Below are positions 46,887 to 55,632 of a stretch of DNA of 64,000 nt, piece by piece. Source of the DNA: Paenibacillus sp. MMS20-IR301 (GTDB taxonomy: Bacteria > Bacillota > Bacilli > Paenibacillales > Paenibacillaceae); assembly GCF_032302195.1 (NCBI RefSeq), contig NZ_CP135275.1:2480001-2544000 (forward strand), read 5' to 3'. Both the position numbers and the translations under genes were made by a program. The notes beneath the pieces were generated by a model, which was given only the letters and a program-made list of their open reading frames with translations, did no database searches and was not told the origin of the DNA. Numbering within the stretch: position 1 is the first letter of the stretch; every line of letters starts with the position of its first letter.

Positions 46887-47441
46887 TTAATTCTTGACCG
46901 AGGCTGTAACTACCTTTTCAGACACCAGAACGTAATCTCCGCCCTTATTCAATTTGACGAAGAAGCCTACGCTATATTTGCCCGGATCTTTGAAATCATA
47001 AGTAAATTCAGGTGTAGAGAACCAGAAATCCTCATTCTTGGAACCGCCGGCATCCTCCAGGATATCTTTGGTATTCCCTGACGGGTCGGTAATCGCCACC
47101 TTCACGGCTGAGACGCTGTCCTTCAGGCTGTCAACCTGGGTGAGGATCTTCATCTTCAGCTTCCCTGTATTGACATTGCCGAATACCGCATCACCCTTGA
47201 ACAGCACGATATGCACATTAGGCTTAAGGATCGTCACTTTGCCGGAGCCGTCCCAGCTGACAATGCCCCCTGCCTCCCGGGCAGGGATATAAGCCTTGCC
47301 GTCAATTAAATAACCGCCGTCGGAAATCTCCTTGCCGTTGCTCCATACTTTAATTTTCTGGTTAACTGCATCAGCGAATAAGTACGAGCTGCCCATCATG
47401 GAAAACACAACCACACACAGCGCTACCTTCCTCCATCTCAT
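46887..47441 (-). CDS. Secreted protein with copper amine oxidase N-terminal-like (stalk) domain
   Basis: A 184-residue exported protein. The signal peptide is MRWRKVALCVVVFSMMGSSYLFADA. It is followed by one Cu_amine_oxidN1-type unit (KIKVWSNGKEISDGGYLIDGKAYIPAREAGGIVSWDG), a beta domain common in Paenibacillus secreted proteins and not an enzyme. The C-terminal half is a beta-rich unit ending GKYSVGFFVKLNKGGDYVLVSEKVV. ATG 47441 follows a GGGGG stretch; the ATG eight codons earlier would disturb the signal peptide. The role is unknown; a cell wall or surface protein is likely. Confidence 0.8.
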   Translation of the reverse strand: MRWRKVALCVVVFSMMGSSYLFADAVNQKIKVWSNGKEISDGGYLIDGKAYIPAREAGGIVSWDGSGKVTILKPNVHIVLFKGDAVFGNVNTGKLKMKILTQVDSLKDSVSAVKVAITDPSGNTKDILEDAGGSKNEDFWFSTPEFTYDFKDPGKYSVGFFVKLNKGGDYVLVSEKVVTASVKN

Positions 47442-47629
47442 TGTAAAAACCCCCAAGTAATTCATGCTGTTAATGTATACTACTTCCCCTTCGACAAGTT
47501 GCGCAGAACTATTGGAATTATTACTTTTTGCAGAGGAATATTTTTTAGGTAATTGCCTGCAACCGGTTTCGGATACAAAATACTGAATGGAATGAACTCC
47601 GCACGACGCAGATGCCTGCTCTGCAGCGC

Positions 47630-47684
47630 AAAAAGCAGCCGGTCAGCGGTCTCAAAGAGACTCTTGTCCGGCTGCTTCGCCTGC
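47630..47684 (-). terminator. Terminator of the DUF3892 gene
   Basis: On the minus strand, GCAGCCGGACAAGAG and CTGACCGGCTGC pair around an inner GTCTC/GAGAC stem, followed by TTTTTGC. Confidence 0.8.
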
Positions 47685-47697
47685 TATTTAGGCCCGC

Positions 47698-47934
47698 CTA
47701 AAATTGCGGGAGCTGATCCAGATTGTTGGTAGGATCACCGTCAGCATCACCGCGGATATACATTTCGCCGTCTTTCCCTTTGAACACGTTAACTCCGGCA
47801 ATGCTTCCGGCCTTCACTTCCTGTAACGCCTGCTGGTAATCCAGCACACGCCCTGAAGAGGTCTGGAACCCGGTCAGGTCGCCGTCACCGTTTCTCTGAG
47901 CAGCTACAAAGCGTTCACGTTCATTGTTCATCAC
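47698..47934 (-). CDS. DUF3892 family small protein
   Basis: A 78-residue protein of the DUF3892 type: RFVAAQRNGDGDLTGFQTSSGRVLDYQQALQEVKAG, then IAGVNVFKGKDGEMYIRGDADGDPTNNLDQLPQF. The DGDPTNNLD ending is typical. It is small and soluble, and such proteins are widespread in spore-formers, with unknown function. GTG 47934 lies 10 bases from AAGGAG and the next codon is ATG, so either may be used. It is monocistronic with a clear terminator. Confidence 0.85.
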   Translation of the reverse strand: MMNNERERFVAAQRNGDGDLTGFQTSSGRVLDYQQALQEVKAGSIAGVNVFKGKDGEMYIRGDADGDPTNNLDQLPQF

Positions 47935-48059
47935 TTAGGATCGTCTCCTTCGCGCTGGAATTAGCCGTATATCCGGCTCATTGCTAGCTTGTCCATAGGA
48001 GCGGAAGAGTATGTGTCCCTGAAAAGTGCGGGTTATAGTGGACGAATTAAGTTCTCAGT

Positions 48060-48503
48060 CTATAGTGCCTTCTGCATTCTCACATGAAGAATTCCGGCAT
48101 CATAGAAGGGTTCCTTAGAGATGACTTCATAACCCAGCTTGCTGTAAAAGACTTCGGCATGACACTGCGCGTCAAGCACCGATGCTTCAAAGCCGAGTTC
48201 ACGCGCACGCTCTTCCATGGCAAGCAGCAGAATCCGCCCGTAGCCTTTGGACCGGTGATGCTGGTGAACCGCGATCCGCTGCATTTTGGCGGCCCCGGCT
48301 TTATAATAGATCAGCCTTCCGGCGGCAGCGGGTTCTCCGTTATCCATAATCAGAAAATGATGTGCGTTATCACCGATTACATCATATTCATCAATTTCCT
48401 CTTCTTCCGGGACCTTCTGTTCCTCGACAAATACCTTTTTGCGGATGGTAAGCCCCATCTGGAGCTGTTCCTCTGTAGTTACGTGTACAATTTCCACGGC
48501 CAT
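48060..48503 (-). CDS. GNAT-family acetyltransferase (YjcF/ElaA-like)
   Basis: A 147-residue acetyltransferase: LTIRKKVFVEEQKVPEEEEIDEYD at the N-terminus, MQRIAVHQHHRSKGYGRILLLAMEERARELG for acetyl-CoA binding, and LDAQCHAEVFYSKLGYEVIS. This is the compact YjcF/ElaA-like group. The start at 48503 has AGAGGGG 8 bases upstream; the longer frame upstream runs through the lipoprotein gene in another frame. The acceptor is unknown. The downstream noncoding stretch (47941-48059) has no clear hairpin. Confidence 0.85.
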   Translation of the reverse strand: MAVEIVHVTTEEQLQMGLTIRKKVFVEEQKVPEEEEIDEYDVIGDNAHHFLIMDNGEPAAAGRLIYYKAGAAKMQRIAVHQHHRSKGYGRILLLAMEERARELGFEASVLDAQCHAEVFYSKLGYEVISKEPFYDAGILHVRMQKAL

Positions 48504-48622
48504 TGCGCTAGCCCCTCTCTGTAGGTCGGTCAACATTGAGCCATTATACAGAATTCTTAATATTCTGTATATAGAGAGCCCGGACAGCCGGCCTGCAAGT
48601 GCTGAGACAGACAGCCGCTGAA

Positions 48623-48838
48623 CTACTGAACCGAATAAACCTCTTCCGGAATGGACCGGTCGTACACATCCAGCATCACCGGTGATACCCGGTTGTCCTG
48701 AGTATCCAGCCCTCCGTCTAGTCCGCTCATACTGCGGATATGCGTGTATTCCGGCTCCCTGCTTCCTGCTGAACATCCCGCTGTCACGAGGAGCAGGCAG
48801 ATTCCGGCCACTCCAGCCCGCACTGCTGTCAAAGTCAT
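48623..48838 (-). CDS. Small lipoprotein
   Basis: A 71-residue predicted lipoprotein. A short basic N-terminus is followed by the hydrophobic AGVAGICLLLV and the lipobox TAGC near residue 22. The mature peptide is only about 50 residues, charged and probably unstructured (EPEYTHIRSMSGLDGGLD). ATG 48838 has GGGAGG 8 bases upstream, strong evidence that the frame is translated. No family was recognised. It lies between the membrane protease gene upstream and the GNAT gene downstream, all on the minus strand. Confidence 0.72.
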   Translation of the reverse strand: MTLTAVRAGVAGICLLLVTAGCSAGSREPEYTHIRSMSGLDGGLDTQDNRVSPVMLDVYDRSIPEEVYSVQ

Positions 48839-48905
48839 TGTTGTCCCTCCCATTCATCTTGGCTCTATACAGCTTTGACGAATAAGAAGCTTCATAAACG
48901 AATAA

Positions 48906-50000
48906 TTATAGATTTACATTGCCAACAATATGAACAAGATACATCATGCCCCCAAGAATCCCTGCAAGTGCAAAGTAAGCAATTCCGTATCTCCAGCGGG
49001 ACGCTGCCGGAACATCATAGTATTTATCATTCTCATAAACGCTGAAGCTGACCTCACACTGCATCTTCAGCTGCGCCCGTGCATCCACATAAATCTCTTC
49101 CAGCTGTACCACCCGCACTTTATAGATAATAGACTGGACCGGCATGCTTGCAGTGCCATAATAGTCCAGACTCTCCCAGCGGACACCTAGATACTGCTGC
49201 CGCTCCAGATCACTGTAGGTTGTAAACGGCAACTCCCGTTTATGTTCCGGCCCGGGAATCAGATACCCCTGATCCCGCAAGTCCTCTATCGGGATCAGGA
49301 AGCTTTTCAGCACGGTATGCATCTGCTTCTGTGCACGGCGGCTAATATATTTCTTGTACAAGTCGTAAGCAAACAGCACCCAGATAATGAAGAACAGAAC
49401 GGATTTCAAGTAGATGATGACAGCTAATCCGCCGATCAGGCCTCCGAGCCATAACCAGCGGGTAACCGCCGTAGCAATTCGTCCGCCATCCAGCGGATGA
49501 ATCGGCAGCAGATTGATCAGATTCAGGAAGAATCCTACATAGGCCAGCGAATAGAGCAGCGGGCTGTGATAATAATAAGCTGCCCCGAATACTGCCGCCG
49601 CACCGATGCTGCCCAGCACCGGTCCGCCAAAGGCCAAGTAAGCTTCCTCCCTGGCATTAAGCGGCTGCTTCTTCATCGTGATGAGCGCTCCCATAAACGG
49701 GATGAACAAGGGGGCGCTTACCGGCAGGCCGATCCGTCTGGCAGCCAGCACATGCCCTAATTCATGTATGAACAATAGGGCAACGAACCCTGCAGCAAAG
49801 CCCCAGGGATAGATCTGAGCGTATGCCCAGATGGATACTGCCATAGAGATGACCGGACCCGCCAGCTTTCCCAGCTTGAGGAGAGAGAGAATAGCCTTCC
49901 CCTTCAGCAGCAGCAGTACTAACCCGCCGCCGAGCCATCCTTTTACACCACCTGAATTATTCTTTTCCTGCTTTTTTTCCAGTTCCGGCAAAAGTCTCAT
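48906..50000 (-). CDS. Site-2-protease-type membrane metalloprotease (M50)
   Basis: A 364-residue integral membrane protein. The zinc motif HELGH is at residues 79-83, and the third ligand is in NLLPIHPLDGGRI near residue 168, as in S2P/SpoIVFB proteases. Several hydrophobic helices lie on either side. From about residue 225 there is a soluble domain of about 110 residues, then one final membrane helix, an unusual C-terminal addition. It may cleave a membrane-bound regulator; no candidate substrate is adjacent apart from the small lipoprotein. GAGAATGAGA precedes the ATG. Confidence 0.87.
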   Translation of the reverse strand: MRLLPELEKKQEKNNSGGVKGWLGGGLVLLLLKGKAILSLLKLGKLAGPVISMAVSIWAYAQIYPWGFAAGFVALLFIHELGHVLAARRIGLPVSAPLFIPFMGALITMKKQPLNAREEAYLAFGGPVLGSIGAAAVFGAAYYYHSPLLYSLAYVGFFLNLINLLPIHPLDGGRIATAVTRWLWLGGLIGGLAVIIYLKSVLFFIIWVLFAYDLYKKYISRRAQKQMHTVLKSFLIPIEDLRDQGYLIPGPEHKRELPFTTYSDLERQQYLGVRWESLDYYGTASMPVQSIIYKVRVVQLEEIYVDARAQLKMQCEVSFSVYENDKYYDVPAASRWRYGIAYFALAGILGGMMYLVHIVGNVNL

Positions 50001-50031
50001 TCTCCTTTTCTGTGTGAATCAAATTGCGGTA

Positions 50032-50061
50032 TTGACATAACCAGTGTCTGCCCTTTATGAT
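50032..50061 (+). promoter_or_regulatory. metG promoter
   Basis: TTGACA and TATGAT are separated by 18 bases, directly before the T-box leader. Confidence 0.7.
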
Positions 50062-50085
50062 ATCCAGTAATTAGCATAACTACAA

Positions 50086-50368
50086 TAGCTGCGAAGAGAA
50101 AGAGTACCCTGGCAATTCTTTCACAGAGAGCTCCGGCCGCTGAAAAGGAGCAAAGAAAACCCTCGGGAATATGGTCTCAGAGCTGCGCACCGAAGTCCGT
50201 TCACACGGGCCGTAGGCTGCGCCGGAACCCGCATCCGTTACCATGCTAGGGTATATCCGTGATTCTCACGGCCGTACCTGAAGAGGTGGATGCTGCAAGG
50301 CATCGATGAATTTGGGTGGTAACACGTGAGCACAGGCTCTCGTCCCTTTGGGGATGAGGGCCTTTTTT
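50086..50368 (+). promoter_or_regulatory. T-box leader of metG
   Basis: It has an AGAGTAC stem I motif, a long stem I, the conserved T-box sequence GGGTGGTAACACG at about 50314-50326, and a terminator (GGCTCTCGTCCC with GGGGATGAGGGCC) followed by TTTTTT at 50335-50368. The ATG at 50171-50173 in the GAATATGG loop, on the 3' side of stem I, is the likely methionine specifier. Uncharged tRNA-Met should stabilise the antiterminator and allow metG transcription. Confidence 0.85.
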
Positions 50369-50383
50369 GCGTTCCGGCGAACT

Positions 50384-50470
50384 GAAGCTGATGCTATCAA
50401 AACTTAAGCTGATGCTTCCGAAGCGAGTTTTGCGAAGAAAATTCATGGAAGCTGATGCTTTCAAAACTTT
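50384..50470 (+). repeat. Direct repeats between the T-box terminator and metG
   Basis: AAGCTGATGCT occurs three times (near 50385, 50406 and 50449). Two copies are followed by ATCAAAACTT or TTCAAAACTT. The stretch lies between the leader terminator and the GAGGAGG ribosome site. Confidence 0.8.
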
Positions 50471-50486
50471 GAGGAGGATGATTAAC

Positions 50487-52160
50487 ATGCGCAATATTTT
50501 TATCGGAGGAGCTTGGCCGTATGCCAACGGCTCCCTGCATCTGGGAAGGCTCGCCAGTATTCTGCCGGGAGATATCCTGGCCCGCTACCACCGCGCCAAA
50601 GGCGACCAGGTTCTATACGTATCCGGCAGTGACTGCCACGGGACTCCGGTCGCTGTACAGGCCGCCCAAGAGGGGGTATCCCCCGGGGCATTCGCCAGCC
50701 GGTACCATCAGGAATTCACAGATTGCTTCCGTACCCTTGGCTTCACCTATGATCTGTACACCCGGACCGATCAGGAGCAGCATCACCGCGTTGTACGGGA
50801 GCTGTTCCTAAAGCTGCTGGAGAACGGGCATTTGTACCGGAAGTCTACACTTCAATGTTATTGCGAGCAGGATCAGCGGTTCCTGCCGGACCGTTATGTT
50901 GAAGGCCGATGTCCGGTCTGCGGCAAGCAGGCAAGAGGCGACCAGTGTGATTACTGCTCCACTCTGCTTGATCCGGCGGATCTGCTGGAGCGTACCTGCA
51001 AGCTATGCGGAACCACGCCTGTACTCCGCTCTACCGAGCATTTCTATTTGTCTCTATCCAGCTTCCAGAGCACACTCTCGGATTACGTAGAATCTGCGCA
51101 GGGCTGGAGAGAAAATGCTGTGCGCCTAACCCGCAGGTATCTGCAGGAAGGGCTCCAGGACCGGGCGGCTACGCGCGATCTGGACTGGGGCGTAGATGTT
51201 CCGGCAGACGGCTTCGCCGACAAAAAGATCTATGTCTGGATCGAAGCCGTCAGCGGTTATCTCTCGGCCAGCAGACAGTGGGCTGCTGAAACCGGCAACC
51301 GCTGGGAGGATTTCTGGCTGGATTCTGCTGCGCAGGATAGGGAAGAGCCTCACTCCATAACGGCCTACTATGTCCACGGCAAAGATAATGTGCCGTTTCA
51401 CAGCTTAATCTGGCCGGCTCTGCTGACTGGTGCAGGCGGACTGCATCTGCCGGACCGTATTCTGGCTTGTGAGTATATGACCCTCGAAGGTGAGAAATTC
51501 TCCACCAGCCGCAACTGGGCTGTCTGGGTACCGGACATTCTCAGCCGCTATGAGCCGGATTCCATCCGGTATTTCCTGACTGCGAACGGCCCTGAGAAAC
51601 GGGATGCCGACTTCTCCTGGCGCGAATTCATTCACAGTCACAACAGTGAGCTGCTTGGTGCTTTCGGTAATTTTGTCAACCGCAGCCTGGTGTTCGTGAA
51701 CAAATCCTTCGCGGGAAAAATCCCATCCGGTGAGCTTGCGCCTGAGTGGGCAGACTTGATTGAACATTTGTACCGTGATGCCGGTCAATTAATAGAAGCA
51801 GGCCATTTCAAGGAGGCGCTTGAGCTGATTTTCAGCCACATCCGCAAAGCCAATAAATATTTCGACTCGCAGCAGCCTTGGCTGCAGATCAATCAGGCCC
51901 CCGCCGCCTGCGGCAGCACAATATACACCTGTGTACAGATTATCGCTAATCTGTCCAGTCTGCTGAACCCGTTCATCCCCTTTTCCTGCGGGAAAATCAG
52001 GGGATTCTTGTCCTTTGGCGAACCGGGGTGGCAGCCGGTTTCCGTTCCTGCAGGGCAGCCGCTGCAACCTCTTACGCTGCTGTTCGAGCGAATCGATCTG
52101 AAGCAGATTGAAGAGGAGACTACGCGGCTTGCCGCTGCTCAAAATCCGGATTTAAGGTAA
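50487..52160 (+). CDS. metG: Methionyl-tRNA synthetase
   Basis: A 557-residue class I synthetase. It has [20 protein letters not shown] with the HIGH-like LHLG, CPVCG...CDYC and CKLCG zinc knuckles, WVDVPADGF...KKIYVWIEA, and a KMSKS-like EKFSTS. It lacks the C-terminal EMAP-II-like tRNA-binding domain of the longer Bacillus enzyme. It charges tRNA-Met and is controlled by the T-box upstream. The ATG at 50487 follows GAGGAGG by 9 bases; earlier in-frame Mets lie in the repeat region and were rejected. The short form and the T-box suggest it may be a second, inducible MetRS. Confidence 0.92.
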   Translation: MRNIFIGGAWPYANGSLHLGRLASILPGDILARYHRAKGDQVLYVSGSDCHGTPVAVQAAQEGVSPGAFASRYHQEFTDCFRTLGFTYDLYTRTDQEQHHRVVRELFLKLLENGHLYRKSTLQCYCEQDQRFLPDRYVEGRCPVCGKQARGDQCDYCSTLLDPADLLERTCKLCGTTPVLRSTEHFYLSLSSFQSTLSDYVESAQGWRENAVRLTRRYLQEGLQDRAATRDLDWGVDVPADGFADKKIYVWIEAVSGYLSASRQWAAETGNRWEDFWLDSAAQDREEPHSITAYYVHGKDNVPFHSLIWPALLTGAGGLHLPDRILACEYMTLEGEKFSTSRNWAVWVPDILSRYEPDSIRYFLTANGPEKRDADFSWREFIHSHNSELLGAFGNFVNRSLVFVNKSFAGKIPSGELAPEWADLIEHLYRDAGQLIEAGHFKEALELIFSHIRKANKYFDSQQPWLQINQAPAACGSTIYTCVQIIANLSSLLNPFIPFSCGKIRGFLSFGEPGWQPVSVPAGQPLQPLTLLFERIDLKQIEEETTRLAAAQNPDLR

Positions 52161-52573
52161 TCCTTAATTTTGCTGAGTAACACAGGATAAATCTCTGGAT
52201 ACGTTACGTCTTCCGGTATTTCGCTGAATCTGCGAATCTCCTCCATTTCAAATGGGGGCAGGGGACCGAACTTATCCACAGCAGCAAAATACAGCATTCC
52301 ATAGCTCTCAGGGACTTCACCCCTGCGGACGGAATAACGGCAAATAGGATATAACTCAAACACTTCAGCACCAGTTTCTTCATATAATTCGCGGGCGGCA
52401 GCTTCATCCGGGCTCTCGCCCTCGTCTATATGCCCTCCGGCAAACTCCCATGTGAACCGCTCACGATGGCGCACCAGCACCCAGTCCTCTCCCTGCTTCA
52501 TGGCGATTACCACATATTTCAGCTTAGTCCCGGCTTCCGGCACTTCAGTATCATAGATAGTTACGTTCATCAT
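52139..52573 (-). CDS. Nudix hydrolase
   Basis: A 144-residue Nudix protein. The Nudix box is complete: [20 protein letters not shown] followed by ETGAEV, with all catalytic glutamates. Upstream is [17 protein letters not shown]. It hydrolyses a nucleoside diphosphate linked to another group; the MutT/YtkD-like size suggests nucleotide clean-up. AAGGAGC precedes the ATG and lies within the end of the upstream kinase gene, with a 4-base overlap. Its C-terminus overlaps the convergent metG end by 22 bases. Confidence 0.9.
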   Translation of the reverse strand: MMNVTIYDTEVPEAGTKLKYVVIAMKQGEDWVLVRHRERFTWEFAGGHIDEGESPDEAAARELYEETGAEVFELYPICRYSVRRGEVPESYGMLYFAAVDKFGPLPPFEMEEIRRFSEIPEDVTYPEIYPVLLSKIKDYLKSGF

Positions 52574-53382
52574 CTCGCAGCTCCTTTTTCAAATAGCCTG
52601 CTATATATGTAGTTGTTCTGTTCATTGTAGTCTATATGGTTAATCAGGATCTCCTGCTTGTCGGCAGCCAGCCGGTCAAAGCAGTTCTCTTCTATAGAGA
52701 GCCACTCGCGAAAATAGTCCATTAAACCAGCTCTGCCGGATACCTTATGCCTCCGCCCGTACTCGGATTGCTGTACATAGTCTATCATCCAGTCAAGCCA
52801 GTCCGGGTAGAGCAGATAGTTATCGGATACCCGCTCTGCGGCTACTTTACTTATTTGTTCTATCTCAAGAATATAAGCAATCATCTGCTGCTCATCACAG
52901 TCCATTTTCCGTAAAAGTTCATTCAGCACCTGCTGGAACATCACATTCTCAAATATGTATACCTTGTCCGTGCCAAGTGCCTGTTCCACAAATGCTGCCA
53001 TGCGGCTCTTTAACGCCTGTATGAAACGTTCGGTCTCCAAATTTCCGTTGTCCGCAACAAACGGTGTCAATTCCTTATAAATCTCTGGGTACTCCTTAAG
53101 ATGAGGCATAAAAATACAATACCATCCGCCGTATGCCTTAACTCTAGCGTCCAGCTCTTCTTCGTACACAGGGAATCTGCTTCTAGTTGTGGCATATTCT
53201 TCAGCTGACATTACTGCAGTCATCCTTATATCACACGGATTCTCTGAAGCAGAGTCTGCATGATATTCAAAGTAAACCTCGGCTTCCCTTCCGTTCTTGT
53301 TCAATCGATCATACAGCTGCCATGCGCTTGCGGATTTCCCGCTGCCGTGAATGCCTTCAAAAACTATAAATCTATGCTTCAC
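52570..53382 (-). CDS. P-loop kinase-like protein (thymidylate/deoxynucleoside kinase fold)
   Basis: A 270-residue protein beginning MKHRFIVFEGIHGSGKSASAWQLYDRL, with a P-loop GIHGSGKS like thymidylate and deoxynucleoside kinases. A HADSAS/ASENPCDIR segment and a YIFENVMFQQVLNELL helix follow, the latter where kinases place the substrate-binding Glu. No close family could be named, and the length is greater than Tmk. It overlaps the Nudix gene, which supports a nucleotide-related role. The start is GTG 53382 with GGAG 8 bases upstream; a GTG at 53391 overlaps the site itself. Confidence 0.72.
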   Translation of the reverse strand: MKHRFIVFEGIHGSGKSASAWQLYDRLNKNGREAEVYFEYHADSASENPCDIRMTAVMSAEEYATTRSRFPVYEEELDARVKAYGGWYCIFMPHLKEYPEIYKELTPFVADNGNLETERFIQALKSRMAAFVEQALGTDKVYIFENVMFQQVLNELLRKMDCDEQQMIAYILEIEQISKVAAERVSDNYLLYPDWLDWMIDYVQQSEYGRRHKVSGRAGLMDYFREWLSIEENCFDRLAADKQEILINHIDYNEQNNYIYSRLFEKGAAR

Positions 53383-53464
53383 TCGTCTCACTCCGTTTGA
53401 TGAATGATATGTATTGTCGTGTTCACTTGGCCTTAAGGAAACAGTCTAAGGTGCGTCTTACATA

Positions 53465-53646
53465 GTTGGAAAAACGTATCTTAATTTGGCGGTTTTGGAG
53501 CGTTTGCGGGAATTAGGTGGATAAACGTATCTTAATTTTATGTATTTACCCTCTTTCTACTAATCGGCCTCGAATTAAGTGCTGTTTTTCCAACTGTTGT
53601 TTGAAATCGGACTATTCCGTACGTCAGCAAGTGGAGAAAATCCACT
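53465..53646. repeat. Composite intergenic repeat, left of the IS element
   Basis: GTTGGAAAAACGTATCTTAA (53465) recurs as GGATAAACGTATCTTAATTT near 53518 and in inverted, altered form as GAATTAAGTGCTGTTTTTCC at 53572. The block ends with the palindrome AGTGGAGAAAATCCACT at 53630-53646. The remainder of 53392-53757 has no gene. It resembles repeats scattered in paenibacilli. Confidence 0.55.
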
Positions 53647-53757
53647 CGCATTGCATTAACCCTAACATGAAATCTATATATACCTATTTATTGGTTTTAA
53701 AGAATATTTTTACATCCACTTCTTCTCTCAAAAGTTAAAAAGAGTAGGAGGGAATAG

Positions 53758-55050
53758 ATGTAAGACGCGTTTGTCAATTAAATCCATATTTGCGTTCGAA
53801 TTACTTTTTGCTCGGCCGTAGCTTGCCTACCGTCGTTCGTAGAATTTTTGGTTTTGGACGGACGCCCGTGGGTTTCCCTTTGGACGATTTTCGCGGACGT
53901 AACACCTCTTGCTCCAATGCAGACCACGGCAGATAGAGATACACCCGCATCAGTTTAAGCAACTGCCAAGGCGTTAGCTTCCGGGCGAAAGAAGCATTGG
54001 CCTCCTGCACCAGAAGCGCCGTAATTAAGACCAGGAACAACTGATTCCAGATCGCCTGCGGTTTGTAGCTATGCACGTGCACGGCTCGCAAATGCTGCTT
54101 CATCCATTTAAAAAACAACTCAATGAGCCAACGGTTTTTGTAAATCTGTGCGATCTCTTCCGCCGATACCTCCCAGATGGAAGTGACAAGCCGGTAGAGG
54201 CGCCCTTTTTCATCCAGAAATTCAATGAGGCGTAAGGTTTTCTTGTCCGCCCGATCCGCACGGCCCATGTGGACCTTGGCGTCCCGAAGGATTCGGCTTC
54301 CGGCAGGCACCGTAGATTCTTCAAGGACAGTGGTGTATGCCCGGTCCCGCAGACGCATCACAAATCGAATCCCTTGGGTACTCCACGCCTCCATCTTTTT
54401 GTAGTCATCGTACCCCCGGTCCATGACATAAGTCGTGTCCGAAGGAATGACCAATTCTACGGCACACGCTCGATCTCCGACATTGGCAGTCGTGGGAACC
54501 ATAGCATCGGGAAACACGGTGTCGGGCGAGGCCACAACCAGACGAAGATGCATTTTGACGCTGCTGGCCTTACGAGTCACCTGTGCCCAATTCCCCAAAT
54601 TCAGGGGTAACGAAATGGTGGAAGCATCTACAATGCTCAGTTTACCAATGGTTTTGGAAATCCCACTTAACGATGCTGTCCGCTCTTTGGCCCGCAGAGC
54701 CAGTTGCTGAAAAAGCCACTCGAGCAGTTCGGTAGGCAGACGATCTAAGGAACGGGATAACTGAGAGCCGCTAATACTTTCCAAATGAAACAAACGCTGC
54801 AGTTCGGTTTGTGCACGGATTTGAGCTTCGATTTCGCTGTAAGAACCCCATCGATTCAACTGGGCGGAAACAAAAATCAAGATACTTTTCATCACAGTTA
54901 GCTTTTTAGTGTAGTAATCGAACACGGTGGGGTCTAGAGCATTGACCGGAAGTAAAGATAAGAATTGACGTATGACTGAATTTGCTTTAACGTTATCCAT
55001 TGAGAGCTCCTTTGTAAGGGGGTATGGACAACGCGCCTACCTTCTTACAT
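53758..55050. mobile_element. IS4-family insertion sequence
   Basis: The ends share ATGTAAGA...CGCGTT-GTC in inverted orientation: ATGTAAGACGCGTTTGTC at the left, and the complement ATGTAAGAAGGTAGGCGCGT at the right. The right end carries a 6-base insertion relative to the left. The element holds one transposase gene. The only flanking duplication seen is TAG, too short to be convincing, so the boundaries are approximate. Confidence 0.7.
53801..55000 (-). CDS. IS4-family DDE transposase
   Basis: A 399-residue transposase. The catalytic triad fits: Asp 125 in LSIVDASTISL, Asp 194 in YVMDRGYDDYKK, and Glu 294 in YKNRWLIELFFKWMKQ, which obeys the Y-2-R-3-E-6-K signature of IS4 elements. An N-terminal domain of about 110 residues precedes it. 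The C-terminus is basic (RPKPKILRTTVGKLRPSKK). The frame is intact and a GGAGCTC sequence precedes the ATG, so the element may be functional. Confidence 0.93.
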   Translation of the reverse strand: MDNVKANSVIRQFLSLLPVNALDPTVFDYYTKKLTVMKSILIFVSAQLNRWGSYSEIEAQIRAQTELQRLFHLESISGSQLSRSLDRLPTELLEWLFQQLALRAKERTASLSGISKTIGKLSIVDASTISLPLNLGNWAQVTRKASSVKMHLRLVVASPDTVFPDAMVPTTANVGDRACAVELVIPSDTTYVMDRGYDDYKKMEAWSTQGIRFVMRLRDRAYTTVLEESTVPAGSRILRDAKVHMGRADRADKKTLRLIEFLDEKGRLYRLVTSIWEVSAEEIAQIYKNRWLIELFFKWMKQHLRAVHVHSYKPQAIWNQLFLVLITALLVQEANASFARKLTPWQLLKLMRVYLYLPWSALEQEVLRPRKSSKGKPTGVRPKPKILRTTVGKLRPSKK

Positions 55051-55119
55051 TAGAGTTTTTTTCTGTTTCTGGACAGGTAGTTTATTCCATTCGGATAATG
55101 TTAGCTTTTATGCAACGCT

Positions 55120-55136
55120 AGTGGAGAAAATCCACC
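55120..55136. repeat. Palindromic repeat, right of the IS element
   Basis: AGTGGAGAAAATCCACC matches the palindrome at 53630-53646 on the other side of the element. The following bases (TAATTTCC) resemble, inverted, the GGGAATTAGGTGGAT at 53508. Confidence 0.7.
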
Positions 55137-55204
55137 TAATTTCCTGCATCGCCTACGCAGGTTTTGGAGTATCCACATTTGTACAATGTATCATCTCCTA
55201 TTCA

Positions 55205-55237
55205 ACAAAAAAATCCCGCCGGCATACAGCGGGACCT
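55205..55237 (-). terminator. Terminator of the 50-residue membrane protein gene
   Basis: TCCCGC and GCGGGA pair around a 9-base loop, followed by TTTTTTTG on the minus strand. Confidence 0.8.
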
Positions 55238-55250
55238 CTGCAAAAGCTTG

Positions 55251-55403
55251 TTATCTGCCGCCTGTAAACGGATTAATCTCACTGGATAAATCCCGGCCGG
55301 CTTTCTTTTCTTCCGCCGTAATCCGCTTTCCGAGAGCAGCATAGTACCAAACCAGTGGAGCGCCAGCCAATACCAGAAACCCAAGGGACATAAGTAATGA
55401 CAT
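55251..55403 (-). CDS. 50-residue single-pass membrane protein
   Basis: A small frame beginning MSLLMSLGFLVLAGAPLVWY and ending SSEINPFTGGR. It has AAAGGAGC 9 bases upstream of the ATG and a terminator 14 bases after the stop, so it is very probably translated. One hydrophobic helix (about residues 2-21) is followed by a charged tail (GKRITAEEKKAGRDLSSEI). No family was recognised. An alternative 60-codon frame over the same bases lacks a ribosome site and reads through the terminator, and was rejected. Confidence 0.75.
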   Translation of the reverse strand: MSLLMSLGFLVLAGAPLVWYYAALGKRITAEEKKAGRDLSSEINPFTGGR

Positions 55404-55547
55404 GATTTGTCAGCTCCTTTCTAGCTCCAGCTTAACACCACCACCTAATTATTACAATTATATCCCAGCTATAATCCAGCCCATTTCGTCTTTCAAAAAA
55501 ACTTATTGCTATTCCTTCGCATCCTGTGGTATTATAAATTTCGTTGC

Positions 55548-55619
55548 AGGACGGTAGCTCAGCGGGAGAGCACTATCTTGACAGGGTAGGGGTCATGGGT
55601 TCGAACCCCATCCGTCCTA
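55548..55619 (+). tRNA. tRNA-Val (GAC)
   Basis: A 72-base cloverleaf. The acceptor AGGACGG pairs with CCGTCCT, the D arm is GCTC/GAGC, the anticodon stem is CTATC/GGTAG with loop TTGACAG (anticodon GAC), and the T arm is ATGGG-TTCGAAC-CCCAT. The discriminator is A and CCA is not encoded. A terminator follows. Confidence 0.9.
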
Positions 55620-55632
55620 TACTGCATCACCT

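Noticed and set aside
53758..55050. Transposon carrying passenger genes
   Set aside because: Only a transposase fits between the inverted ends; the adenylyltransferase-like gene lies 2.4 kb away, outside them.
55202..55384. 60-codon minus-strand frame
   Set aside because: It runs into the terminator and has no ribosome site. A shifted 50-codon frame with strong signals uses the same DNA.
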